Of a stretch of 64,000 bases of DNA, positions 37,101-48,406 are shown one piece after another. The first letter of the stretch is position 1; every line of letters begins with the position of its first letter. The position numbers and the translations under genes are program-made. The stretch comes from Thysanoteuthis rhombus (taxonomy: Eukaryota; Mollusca; Cephalopoda; Oegopsida; Thysanoteuthidae), in contig OY735216.1 in NCBI GenBank assembly GCA_963457665.1, positions 38,316,044 through 38,380,043 of the forward strand, given 5' to 3'. A model generated the notes under the pieces. It had not been told where the DNA came from. It saw nothing but the letters and a program-made list of their open reading frames with translations, and did not search any database.

Positions 37101-37933
37101 AAAGACCTTGAGAAAAGTGAACTTTCCCAAGAACTGTCAAGTTTATGGAAGAAATGAAGATCTTATTGAATAAAAGCTCACAAAATTACCCAGAAAAAAT
37201 TTTTTTCATAAAAAATTTAGCTGTTTTGGTAAATCTTGACTGAAATTATTTTATTTAACTATTTGAATCTTAACAAAAATGCTTCAAAATTTCTGCCAAA
37301 AATTGACAATCCCACTTGAATCTTTTAAATTTTCATTTCTTCCTTTCAAGGAAATTTCTCCTTCAAAATGTCCTCAAAGTATCTAGATCCTCATTGTATT
37401 GCTCAAGTTGCTTGAATAGCTACTTGAATTGTGAGGAATGTGTTTAAAGGCTGCCTTATTTCTATCTGAAACATCATTCTAATTTCAATAACCAATGCTC
37501 CAACTCCTGATGAAGGTGAGATTTTTTAAAAATTCCTGTTCAGCTCTCAACAACTTAGTTGCTAGAGCTGTACATTCATTACCAATTGAGATCATTTTGT
37601 TCCAACATGAAATACTATGATTTCTACTGAATATGAATAATCTCACTGATGAGATATTTGTAGAAATGAATAATACTAGGGACAAGAGAATTCCCTAAGC
37701 TGCCACTATTCATAGTGGCCTATTGATCCCCAGTCTCTATAAGATTCCAACTTTCTACCCCCTTTGTCTGATTCAGGGGAGGGCAAATGCCCCTTTTGCA
37801 CCCTCAGCAGATGCCTGTCTATTACGCAAATACTGTCAAATGTACTGTAACTCTTATACATAATACCACAGACTATTGAGAAAAAACTATGAGTCTATAT
37901 GGATTTATGAAATTGAAAGAAGAAAAAACAATT
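37101..37933. other. AT-rich intron-like DNA
   Basis: No gene. A 'caggggagggcaaatgcccc' motif near 37776 resembles some hAT MITE ends, but no partner end was found. Confidence 0.45.
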
Positions 37934-38008
37934 ATGATAGGTAAGTAAATGAGAACAATAAGTTATAGGGACCACTGTGAATGGGAAAATCAATCTTGAT
38001 ATTCAGAA
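37934..38008 (+). mobile_element. Possible RTE 3' scrap
   Basis: 'gggaccactgtgaatggg' followed by 'aaaatcaatctt' resembles the RTE copy at 25328-25362 ('gggctctgtggcaaatggg' then 'aaaggtcaatctt'). The match is short. Confidence 0.35.
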
Positions 38009-38614
38009 GCAAAATTATCTGCAGTTGTCCTGAAATATGCCAAGAATGAAACTTCAATGTATAAACTTTGAACACCTTTTTTACCATTTTTTCCCCCAAA
38101 ATTTCATCAAGTTAACAAGTTGGTCATATTTTAATGTCCCTTATATGAATTGCCACGTAAAAACATCAACTTGTTCTAATTATAATGTCTGAATGTATGT
38201 TTATAACATTTTTGTGAATTGTCAAAACAGGTCCAAAGGTAATGATGCTTCTATCAGTAAGTTGGTCTTATGAAAAAAACTTCATTGTATGTAGAATCTA
38301 GCAGTGTAATTACTGTTTGTTGATTGTTTGAAATGAATCTATTCTTGAATTGTTGATGAAATGAATATTTTCATCATGAGTGTTTTGTTTTTCCTTATCA
38401 TTAAAGAAGATATTTGCAAAAGGTAAAATATCCAGATTTCTAAAAAAAAAAACTACTGAAGCATGTGGGTCAACTGGAGATGACTAACTGATTTTAAAAG
38501 ACATTACTTCCTATTAGTTATAAAAATTCTTTTCACATTCTCTTGAAATCTGCTTGTGCGATATCCTGTTTCTTCTAAAAATGTAGGTGCAGAACTTGAA
38601 AAGAAACTCATTGC
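38009..38614. other. AT-rich intron-like DNA
   Basis: Nothing recognised. Confidence 0.5.
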
Positions 38615-38705
38615 CAGTGTTCCTTCTAATATTTAGTCAGTGTGTACTAAAATCCCATGTTGTGCACATTTTTTTTCCTGTGTGCAATGAATGGTTGTGT
38701 TAATG
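38615..38705 (-). mobile_element. hAT-like MITE family B, truncated copy
   Basis: It starts CAGTGTTCCTTCTAA, then 'ttagtcagtgtgtac', 'aaaatcccatgttgtgcac' and a T-run with 'cctgtgtgcaa'. It is the reverse complement of the right half of the element at 17285-17498. The other half is missing. Confidence 0.55.
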
Positions 38706-40644
38706 TAAACTTGACATTGTTTCAAGATTATTTTGGCACAGCTTATCTCTCATGGCTAATAAAACTATATTATTGGGTTTAAATATAATACAAGTATGAT
38801 TGCAGTCTACAAAGTAATATATTTTGTAAAGATTTTATTCGATAATTTGAACTGCTTTGTTCAGTTCGTTGCTTTATTAAATATAACATCAATTAAAACT
38901 CAGTTAGCATGATTTGAAACAGATCTTTGCAAACTTCATGATTTGAACACCATCTTCCAAACATGTCTTCAGCCATACAAATGTGGTATTTGAAGAACTA
39001 ACTATTCAAATACTTTTTGGCATTATTTAACAGCTTCTTGTTTGTGTTGTAAAAACAATGTTTCGTCCAATTCATTCTATAGTCTTTTTCAGGTTTACTA
39101 CTAGGCTAATGTGATGGCAGTAAACAGAATTTTTTCTCTCTAATGATATCAATAATGTAGGATTTGGGCATTCTCTTTTCCTTTCCTTGTTCTGCCAGGA
39201 TTTTTATTCAATTTCCAACAACATTCCCTGTCTATTATCCAGGAAGGATAGCGTTTGTCTTTCAAACTGACAAAAATCAAAGAAGCAACATGCATCAACA
39301 TTGACTGAGTGTACAAGTTAGACAAGAGCGGACTTCAACCTAATATTGCTTTTGCTACTCAACAGGGACAAAGTATGAAAATGCAGGCCTAACAAGGAAA
39401 GGAAAAGACCTGAATCCTACATTGTAAGCATTGCAATCATTGAAGGAAAAATTCTCTTTACCACCATCACATTAGAATAGAACACCCTAAAGAAGGCTGT
39501 AGAATGGATCAACTGAAACATTGTGTTAAGAGCACAAACAACTAAAATGAATTAAATTTTCTGAAAAAAATAATATTTGAATGTTAATGACTCTTGATAC
39601 AAAACAATAGACAGTTACTAACTAGTTAATAGAAACAGTTAGTTGAGAGATTATTTTTAATAAGTACAATTATAATATATTATCATACTTATGATTATAA
39701 GTATAATCATTAGTTACTACATTTTGGGTATCTAACCTTTAGTGTTCAAATTAATTTTTTTTCTGCTTGTTGCCAAATGTGTGTTTGTACACAGCTTACA
39801 GGGATTGTCAATGGTCATGAATTAATGCAATTGTTCTTGGCATGATAAGGTTGATGTATAATCAAGGACTAGTGAAAATTGCACTTTTGTGACTTTATTT
39901 CAAAACAGTACTGCCCCAACCCCTTCTTTGTAAAAAGGTATGATGCATTCAAACTGATCTATTCTGGATCTATATACTATATATGTATACCCCAAACATT
40001 TCCAATGCTGATTGGCATCCAGATCTGTAGAAATTTTGTTGTATCTGTTATATTAAAATAGTTTCAATCTTTGTCTATAGAATCTATTGGAACTTCACCT
40101 GTTGAATAGATGTAAATTTGTCTCTGTCAGTCTCTTGGTATGTGTGTTATTTGGAGTCTTCCTTAATGCCACCATAGAACTCAATTATACTTGATGAATG
40201 CAAAAGAGAATCATCTAGAATGAAGGCATTTAGAATACATCTGAAATAATGAAAAAGTTTACTTTCCTGAACCCCTTTAAAAACACCAACCTTATTAATT
40301 TGTGCCTTTAGATACTTTCCTGGTGTGATGAACTAAAGAATTAGAAACCTGCTGTTACCTTAGCATGTCAAAGGGAGAGTAATAATTATATCATGCCTTA
40401 AGGCTGGCCAAGAAACGAGCACAGCACAATGTTCAGCTCCCTAAAGCATATTATATTATGCATACCTGAACACATAATCTAATATGGTATTTAAATTATC
40501 TCTTTCTGTACATTCTTCTTGCATACAAATAAGTCACTATTGTAAAAATGATAAATATATTTAACTGAATATCTGTTCATGACACATGTAATTACTCCTT
40601 ATGAAAACCTGTAATTTATTCCAGACATCCATGCTGTGACCACT
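38706..40644. other. AT-rich intron-like DNA
   Basis: No gene, RNA or transposon protein was recognised. Confidence 0.5.
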
Positions 40645-40737
40645 GCTGTATGTGTGTGTGTGTTATGTTCCCTACTTAGAATGTGACATAGGGTCAGTTT
40701 CAATGTGGGGACCCACACAAGTATGTGTGGGAAGCAC

Positions 40738-40853
40738 ATGCTTACAATACCTGATGTTCCCAGGTAATCCTCCATCTAAGTACTGTTCAGGCTCGATGCT
40801 GCTTATTTCTCTGAACAAGAACCAGTGGTTTTAGTGTGATTTGATGCATGAAG
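40738..40853 (-). pseudogene. 5S rRNA-derived sequence (pseudogene or 5S-type SINE head)
   Basis: The - strand contains, in the right order and spacing, diverged versions of the conserved 5S rRNA parts. These are 'catcaaatcac' near the 5' end, 'ccactggttcttgttc', 'aaataagcagcatcgagcct' (internal control A box region), 'agtacttagatgg' (C box region) and 'acctgggaacatcaggtatt' with a final 'gtaagc'. Length is about 116 nt against about 120 for a real 5S. Many substitutions in the control regions and the lack of neighbouring 5S copies argue against a working gene. It is either an old 5S pseudogene or the head of a 5S-derived (SINE3-type) SINE. The sequence that follows on the - strand runs to a (CA)n tract at about 40647-40663. 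Confidence 0.75.
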
Positions 40854-42513
40854 TGTTATGCAAAGATGTCTGGGATTTGACCAAGAAAATACTTATTTTC
40901 CACCATCTCCTGCAAAGTAGGCTCCTCGTGAGCCAATGTGTTGGCTGACAAATGGTTGAGGCAAAAATCCGTTCTGCATCCAGTTTGTGTGTACGTGTGT
41001 TGTTTAAATACCTCAAACTTTTGGGAACATCTATTATATGTAGTTTCTGATCAGTTGGATTATCCAATTTGTCTAATTGAGTTTTCATAGGGACATCTTT
41101 ATAGAATCTCCCCTTCATTTGATTATTTACTCAGCTGACATAATAAGCACAGACATTAAAGGATGCTCTGACCATCTCCCACAAGTTGAAAAAAGAGGAT
41201 CCCTAATGCTATGGCTTATATTGACACATTTCTCACTTGAGTAGAAGGTAGCAGGGTCTCCTCCTTGAAGATAAATCAAATTGTTTCTTAAATACTGAAA
41301 CTTGAAGCTGGCTTGCTGATTCTACAATATTGACTTCTATCATAAGTCTGCTATAATCTGAAGGGCTTTTTAGCATAACTGTATTTTTGCATGGCATCAG
41401 CTTTTCAAAAGATTGAGAAAAATAAAAGGAGCCTGTGTAAAACTGGATTCATGTAAGGTCTTTTTCAAATAAAATTTTCACTTATGTGTATTAGCTTTAA
41501 TTCTTTCCAACTTAGAATGAAAATTAGAAATTGAAAATTACAATAGTAACTTGAAAAATATACTTTTAGATAAACATTTATCGACTTCATTACTTATTAG
41601 CCTTACAGATAAGCCTTGAGTAACTAGTATTTGTCTTGCCAAAAGGTGTTATATTCTCAGTGCTTTATTCCTAAACATATCTCTATGAGTAGATATACAA
41701 TGGCATTGTGTACTCTGTCATTTAATTTACCTCACATTTTAATGATATATGACTGGAATATGGAAATAGACATCAGGAATCATGCTCACACTGATTTTAA
41801 GGCAAAGTTGATATTCACTAGATATGAATGAATCTACAATACTAAACAAAATAATAAATCTCAGGTCACTCTTATTTTGAACTATATTTTCTTATTTCCA
41901 TTATCTTAACACAATTTCAACATTCTTTTTTTTGTTAAGATTATTTTTGCTTATATGGGATGTAATTTTTGGGAGTATGACATAAAGATGGAGTACATGT
42001 ACAACCACATAATATTACTTTTGATGTAATGGCATATTTTTTATTTCATCTATTTATTTTTCAATCATAGATATTTCTCAGTATCTTTTGGGATTCTTAT
42101 AATTACCATCAACTAACTGACCAGACTTGCCTTGTCAACTCAATTGTTTGTACCCTCCTCATGCCTTAGACATGGCAATCAAAGTTGTAAATAACTTACC
42201 AATGTTAACTATCAGTTACCTGGACTGAAAGTTGTTTTTGATTATAGTCAATGTACAATGAAATAGCCCATTGTTTAAAATATTGGATAGAAAACTGAGG
42301 TGTACTTCTCAATCTCTGGTACATTATAAATGTTCCGATTCTAAGATGAAGGAAAGTGTACATATTTAGAAAAAATACATTAAGCAACCCCTTTCAAGTA
42401 CATTTTAAAAAATTTTTATATTGAAAATATTCAATCTATATTGAGTTTTTTGTAATTTTGGGTGAATATTTGTTTATATCTATGGGTATATCTAGCTATC
42501 TCTCTATCTCTAT

Positions 42514-42514
<1 letters not shown>
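40854..42514. other. AT-rich intron-like DNA
   Basis: No gene or transposon protein recognised. The 95-codon frame on the - strand at 40831-41118 has no known domain and overlaps the 5S-like sequence. Confidence 0.5.
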
Positions 42515-42560
<46 letters not shown>

Positions 42561-42600
42561 AGCACGCACACACACACACACATATATATATATGTATATA
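42515..42600. repeat. (TA)n(CA)n(TA)n compound microsatellite
   Basis: About 40 bp of TA, then a CA/CGCA part (about 42556-42582), then TA/GTATA. It directly abuts the left end of the tandem block at 42601. Confidence 0.95.
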
Positions 42601-43185
42601 AAACTTGAAATCCATCTGTCTGTTCTACTTTGCAGGCCACAGTTTTGCATGTAGGAAGCTGAAATTTTGCATAGCGGTACATCTTTTCACAGTGGAGGGC
42701 GTAAGATCTGACTTTTTGAAGGTTTTAGAGTAGGGCTCTATTTGAAATGTAATTGTAATGCTACTGTAGATCCTGACTTTCCGTCCAACTTAACCAGGAC
42801 TTTTTTGCATCTAGGAAGCTAAAATTTGGCATAGGAATTCATCCTTTCACAGTGGAGGATATAGGCTATGTGAGAGTGAGTGACTTTGGAGGTCAATTAA
42901 GGTAATTCCTAGTAATTTATAGCCAATTGGAAAAATTGTTGGCAATAATTTGCCCCTAGTAAGCTGAGATTTGGCAGAGGGGCACATCTTTTTATTGTGA
43001 TGGACATGGGCTATATGAATTTGTTCGCGAAGGGTCATTTATAATCATTTCCAATCAGTTGGTACAATTGTTGGGCATAATTTTGTACCTAGGAAGCTGA
43101 ATGTTAGAATTAGGGGACATCTTTTCACAGCAAGGTAATGAACTATATGAAGTTGTTTCAGAGGTCATCAAAAGTTGTCAAGTCA
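42601..43185 (+). repeat. Four-unit degenerate tandem repeat (~145 bp)
   Basis: The phrase 'taggaagctgaaatttggca' recurs in diverged form at about 42652, 42812, 42957 and 43090. Each is followed by 'cacatcttttcacagtgg' or its variant, 'ggctatatga', and 'ggtca' with a 'tttcca/ccaattgg' part. The period is 133-160 bp. Together with the microsatellite on its left it has the layout of pearl-type (Helentron-associated) elements of molluscs, which is an inference from layout only. Confidence 0.75.
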
Positions 43186-45274
43186 TTTTTAAGTTTTAAT
43201 ATGATAAATGTAAGGGAGACAACTCATTTTGCTTAAATTTCATCAAAAAAAAACATTTGTCTTTTAAATGACTTTTTACTGTATCATTTCAATATTTTCT
43301 GGTAATATACCTGTATACTTTTTCTAGAAATATTTCAACATATTTTTACTTTATTATTCACAGCAATTTGACAGCACAGTGAAAAAATATATTATTTGAT
43401 GTCCTTTTTTTAATCCAACACAAACGTTGTAATTTTGGATGATATTTCCATGCTTCTACATATTTTTTCTTCTCATATCTAGTGTCGTGCACCCTGGCAG
43501 GCCCATACACACTCTTGAGAGGGCTTATGAACAAATATTCGTTTTAGTTAAATATTTAAAAAAGATTGAATTAGAACATTTTCTGTAAATGATATCTTGT
43601 GCTTTCAATCTATATGACCTTTGTTTCATCTGGTAATTTGTCACTTGTGAGAACAATTTCCAAGCTTTTAGGAGGGGGGAGCTTCTATTTACAGTTAAAC
43701 TTTTTTGAAGTATCTGTGAAAAATGACGAGATTTACTCATGAATCGTGTGCTCAGCCTTGGATCAATTGCTCCCCAGCACTTCTGTCTAGGATCAGAATG
43801 GAGTATCTGTAAGTGTACACTCCTTGAAAAGTCTTACACTCACACATGCTCCCACTCTTGTCCCTCACCTCTTGTTCTTTTCTCTTTTTTCTTCTTTCTT
43901 CAGTCTTTCTCTTTTTCATCCCCTCTATGTAATTAGTTCAGCAAGAAATATATTACTTTACGCTTAACACCAGCTGTAAAATGAAATGAATTTGACAGAA
44001 GCATTGCCTATGAATGAAGCTTTTATAAACCTATCACCTCCTTTTTCTTTTCTTCTGTCACATAATAAGGGCTTAACAAAATGTCAGTTACATATCGTTT
44101 CTTGCACAATGCTGTTGACATTGTTTTAAGATTGAAAAAGAAACAGAAAGGGCGATTGATTTTTAAAATTGGCTGCACTATTTTGTTTCCGTAGTCTTGA
44201 ATGAGTTCAATAAACTTGAAAGGAAAAAAAACTTCACTCATGTTGGAATTCCTAGCAATTAATGAAATTTGAATAGCCACTTGCTTATATTTCAACAGTA
44301 TAGTTACGCGAGTAGACTAGGAAATTCAAGAACTGGTTCTGTGAACTTCTATAATTTTAGTAACCCCATGAATCCCATCACTGCTTAGATGATTATTTAA
44401 ATAGACAGTTTTTTTTATGGTAGGCATATCATTTTTGAAAATGTGATTACATGGCATAATATTTCAAGTGAAGAAAAAGAAAAGTTAAAGTTTGACTTCC
44501 TGTTCAAGGATAGTAATTAGTTTATATTCTGAAGAGTAAATGGATGAACTTTTTGCTGATATTTTTAATGTCAAGGACAATAGAAATAATGCTGAATATT
44601 AAATACTGAAAATCTTTTATTTATGTCTTTATATGTATTGGGTTGGTAAGTAACCTTTGTTGAGCAAATTTACAACATAGTTTGAGTGTTTGGAATAATT
44701 CAGTCTAAGCAAACTCGTTGAAAACTTATATTAACTGTATTTAATTCATATTGCTGGATTTCTCTTGCTTCATTGATCAACTGATTACCAAGTAGGTTTG
44801 CTCCCCCCCCCCCCCGAATTAAAACAAAACCAGAACTATCCTTTCATTGATTCCCAAAGTTGGTTTGATTACTTTCTGAATCAATTACTTGAAATATAAA
44901 GTAGCTTTATATTTTCGATATTATTTAGTAAATATTACACATAACCGATTCTTCCAAATTAACTGTCAATAATACTAATTTGATTTACATAATTTTTTTT
45001 TTCATAATTGTCTGGGTTTTTTAACACCTAAACTTGAAATTCATTGAACATTGGAAACAAATCTACCTGCAGTTATGACATGAAATCTTATTCAGACTAA
45101 TCTTCTTATCTTCGTTGCCTCTCAATATATTTTGGCTGGTCACTTCTGAAGTCATTTGATGTCTCTCTCCTCTGATAACCAACTGAAATTTTTAAATTGA
45201 ACCATTTATTTCTTTCCATCACTTAACTCTCAACTGGTGCCTTTTATAGTAGTAGAACTCTGTACGTTGCTTAT
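43186..45274. other. AT-rich DNA with a C13 run
   Basis: A run of 13 C at 44803-44815. The short open frames (for example 43739-43936 and 44023-44295) show no known domain. No gene was seen. Confidence 0.45.
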
Positions 45275-45722
45275 ATCATCATTAGCAGAAGCAGCGTTTT
45301 AATATCTGTAGTTGGACATAAACTTTCCCAAAGATTGCCGGACCTCTCTATCATGGACATTGCAGAGTCAGTACTTTCTGAATTCGTCTAGTTCGTCACA
45401 CCATCTTATATCTTATCAGCCACGGTTCCGCATTGCAAGTCATGTAGTCCAGCGGTTGTCTGCAATTCTTGCAACATGTCCAGCCCATTGTTACTTGAAT
45501 TTTTTTATGGATTCTATCTTCTGTTTTTCCACTAATATATTGTGCTGTCTTGTGATCTCTCCTTGTTATGTTGGGCATAATTCTCTCTTTGCATGTTTCA
45601 TGGTTCTGAGTTTGCAGGTCAATCTTTTGATTAGAGTCTATGCATTCGGTGTGTACCTTTCTTTTAATGACTGATGGGATTTTCTTGTTCTTGAAAGTTA
45701 AAGCTTGCTCTACCCAAAACTT
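45275..45722 (-). mobile_element. RTE-type LINE fragment, 3' part
   Basis: The - strand reads ALTFKNKKIPS, KIDLQTQNHETCKERIMPNI, TRRDHKTAQYISGKTEDRIH, then the MGWTCCKN piece (the GHVARM region) and CDELDEFRKY. It ends with REVRQSLGKFMSN before a degraded terminus. This is the same part of the RTE open frame as at 24.8 kb. The 120-codon + strand frame at 45312-45674 is only its complement and is not a gene. Confidence 0.85.
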
Positions 45723-46184
45723 GATATCCTAGATCAAATATTCATGTTTGTATTGCAATTAAAAAAATGAAAGAAACATTTACTATTAGAAATTCTTAGT
45801 TCAGGCTTGAAACGAGTTTCTTTACGTGTATGATGAGCGTCTCCAAGGCAGACACGTGCAAAGCTATTAATAGGCCTTGGCCAGATGGAAATGTAGCCCT
45901 CATCCTAAATTGCCCATTAAGTATAGTTGTAATTAGTTCCAAATACACATGAAAAATGTGCAGATGTGTACATGCACACTTAATGTACATGATGTACTTA
46001 CATGTAACTGAACTGAATGAAAAAAATTAGAACCATTTATAAAAATGGTAATGGCTAGTAATTTTATTTAAAATGTATATAAGACAATACAATAGTATTT
46101 GCCTCTACTAGAGGGAGTTAACCCACTTAATATCATAAACCCATGTCAACTGGCCTACTCCAAGGTAGTCTGTAATGGATCCTT
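45723..46184. other. AT-rich intron-like DNA
   Basis: Nothing recognised. Confidence 0.5.
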
Positions 46185-46232
46185 TGATTCCTTTACCTAT
46201 GTGTTTCTCTAACCACTGAGCTGAACTCACAA
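46185..46232 (-). mobile_element. tRNA-like SINE head (remnant)
   Basis: The - strand reads 'agttcagctcagtggttaga', a good A box and D-arm, followed by 'aggaatcaaaggatcc' in the place of the B box. No proper anticodon or acceptor stem is seen. The length of the SINE body beyond it is unclear. Confidence 0.4.
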
Positions 46233-46754
46233 GCTTCTTTTGTGGTGACTACGGAAGTTTTTTTAGAAACTAATCATGGGACACAAAACGGTTCTTTCAG
46301 GATGGAAAAATTCCTGGAATTCCCTGAATTTTTTCTTTTCTTTCAGTTCTCTTGACATTTCTCCTGTTGAGCCAGTAGTATATATCAATAATCTAGCTGG
46401 TAATTGGAACTGTTTTCAAACTTTTGCAAAGACATACTTTTCTTCAATGAAGAGCAAGTGAATTCTGGTTGCTTTTTGGAAGAGCATAAATTTTTTCATC
46501 ACTGGATCAGAAATATTGCTCAGTATAGATTCAAAGGAACATGACGAACATCAAATTGAAATTTTCCGAGTGTACACTTTGGAAAAAACAAAAAATAACT
46601 ACTTATAGAATGTCCCTTAGATCTAACTTAATGCAGCAGTTGTTACAGAAATTAGAAAATCCAGGAAACACTAGTTTTCTTCAATGCTTCTTAGCCCAGA
46701 TTGATTTAATTTACAATGTAGGTTTATGCTAAATTTGTTCCTAAGTATGTGTCT
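46233..46754. other. AT-rich stretch with two short frames
   Basis: Two + strand open frames of about 60 codons (46276-46461 and 46541-46732) show no recognised domain. They may be chance or part of a decayed element. Confidence 0.35.
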
Positions 46755-46947
46755 GGCAGTGTTTGTACTTGTCTTTTGGAAATTCAAATTTTTCTTAGTG
46801 ATTACAGCCTAACAAAAGGTGAAAGAAGTAATTCAATCATTGATCACCCCTTTCTCAAATTTCCTAATTGAGCACCCCTAATTGGCATTTTGCCTAAAGA
46901 CATTCGTCATGTGATGGTTTCTATTGAGTGACTAACTTATTTTTCTA
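46755..46947 (-). repeat. Dispersed repeat family A, copy 3
   Basis: The reverse complement reads 'tagtcactcaatagaaacca', 'catgacgaatgtc', 'ggtgatcaatg', 'tcaccttttgttaggc', 'gtaatcactaa', 'ttgaatttcc' and 'aaaagacaag'. This order matches copy 1 at 136-325. The distal simple-repeat part is absent. Confidence 0.6.
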
Positions 46948-47507
46948 TGATATTTTAATCACCATGGAAGGTTAAATGAACTTTTCTAGTCAGAGAAGAG
47001 AAACCGTTCCATGTGAATCACCAAACATTGTTAGTAAATTTTTTGATGTTATATGTAAATCTGTGAGAAAAAAAAAATTTTGCTAACTAAATTTCTTTTC
47101 TGCTTATTCATTTTTTTATTAATTTATTTGACTACCCCAGCCACTTCATTATATTTTTATTTGCTGGTGAAAGATTTAAACTTTTCTGTTAATCACAATG
47201 ACACTGTATTTTTTCTTCTATTAAATGTCAACTGTATACTTACAAATAGTTATGGGCTTAGTTTGGAATTCACTTTGGTGCCAACTATATGACAAGTCTC
47301 CTGATATTTGAAATAGAATTTTAAAAGGTTGAAAAAATTGCAGATTGTGCAGTTTTACACTTGAATTGAGAATGAGCTTACTTAAGTGAAAAATGATTAA
47401 TCACTGTCATGTCAAATTTATTGAGGTTGATTCTTATAGTTCTACATTTCATCCCTCAAGTCGGTCAATATATTGCGTCTCCTTCAACAACTTTCCAGCA
47501 CTTAGTA
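46948..47507. other. AT-rich intron-like DNA
   Basis: Nothing recognised. The T-rich 70-codon frame at 47080-47292 is treated as chance. Confidence 0.5.
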
Positions 47508-48406
47508 CAAGGGTGATTCAATAATCAGCCACACTTCTGGTATAATAGTTTATTAGAACAACAATACATGACTTACAAATACCTTATTTTTCAATAAAGT
47601 CACCTTGCTTTGCAATGCACTTGGTCCAGCATTCCACGAGTTTGGATATGCCCACAGAAAAATTTTTTTTGCTTGACATCTCAGCCATGTATGCACTGCA
47701 TCTTTCATATCTTAGTACCTGTCAAATCAATGACCTTGAGGCGTTTTTGACCTAACAGATAGTATTGGTAATCTAAGAGAGTGAAGTCAAAACTATAAGG
47801 AGGGTGGCCCATTACCTCGAATCCCATTTCCTGAAGCGTTTGAGGAAATGTTTGTGATCCTCAGTGAGTTGTTTAGAGACCCATGTTACACAGACCTCAT
47901 GAAAACCAAGCCTGTTATGGTTTATTTCATTGGCAGAATCATGGATAATTTGCATATGATTTGCTGTATTATCGATAGTAACTGATTGATTCGTCTAAAT
48001 CATGGTGTGGATTTGCTCAATGTTGTCATCAGTAGGGGATGTTGGTGGTTGTCCTGCTCCTTTGTTGTGCCCATTTTTGAACTTCATGATTCATTCATAC
48101 ACACTCAGCTGTAGTAAAACACTATTCCCATATTGCCCTGAAAGTCTTTGATGGATTTCAGCTCCTGGTACACCTTCAACTTATAAAAGATGGATCACTG
48201 CTTGTTGTTCTCACTCAGTGAAAACAGAGTGGGGAGGCCATGTTTATTCTGAGATAGTACAAAGGCAACTGACTGGTCAGTAATGAATGTTCACTGTAAC
48301 AATGACAGGCATACCACAATCCTGCATGCATGCATACATGGAACTCTGTATGGTCAACCTAAAGAAAAATATAACAAAAGTATGGATAATTACTGACTCG
48401 CGCTTG
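47508..48406 (-). mobile_element. Mariner DNA transposon, internally deleted
   Basis: The two ends are imperfect terminal inverted repeats: 'caagggtgattcaataatca' at 47508 and, as its reverse complement, 'caagcgcgagtcagtaatta' ending at 48406. They agree at 22 of the first 29 bases, and the element is flanked by TA on both sides (47506-47507 and 48407-48408), as expected for IS630/Tc1/mariner insertions. It is 899 bp, against about 1.3 kb for a full mariner. The transposase relic inside lies on the - strand. Confidence 0.85.
47584..48241 (-). pseudogene. Mariner transposase relic
   Basis: The - strand relic starts near an ATG at 48239-48241 (MASP). It shows the N-terminal DNA-binding half: a GHNKGAGQPPTSPTDDNIEQ-like linker, then TIDNTANHMQIIHDSANEIN and GFHEVCVTWVSKQLTEDHKH, which correspond to the SETMAR/mariner pattern (H)LGMRKVCARWVP..LTEEHK. 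It then jumps straight to GFEVMGHPPYSFDFTLLDY, the region of the third catalytic aspartate (PPYSPDLAPSDY). It ends with VECWTKCIAKQGDFIEK and a stop at 47584. The block holding the first two catalytic aspartates is absent (about 400 bp), and there are several frameshifts and stops. It cannot make transposase. Confidence 0.85.

Noticed and set aside
40738-40853. Functional 5S rRNA gene
   Set aside because: Many substitutions in the internal control regions and stems, and no tandem neighbours.
45312-45674. 120-codon + strand frame
   Set aside because: It is the complement of an RTE LINE relic whose - strand carries the recognisable protein motifs.
46276-46732. Two adjacent ~62-codon frames as exons of a gene
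   Set aside because: No domain, no convincing splice sites joining them and no compositional shift.
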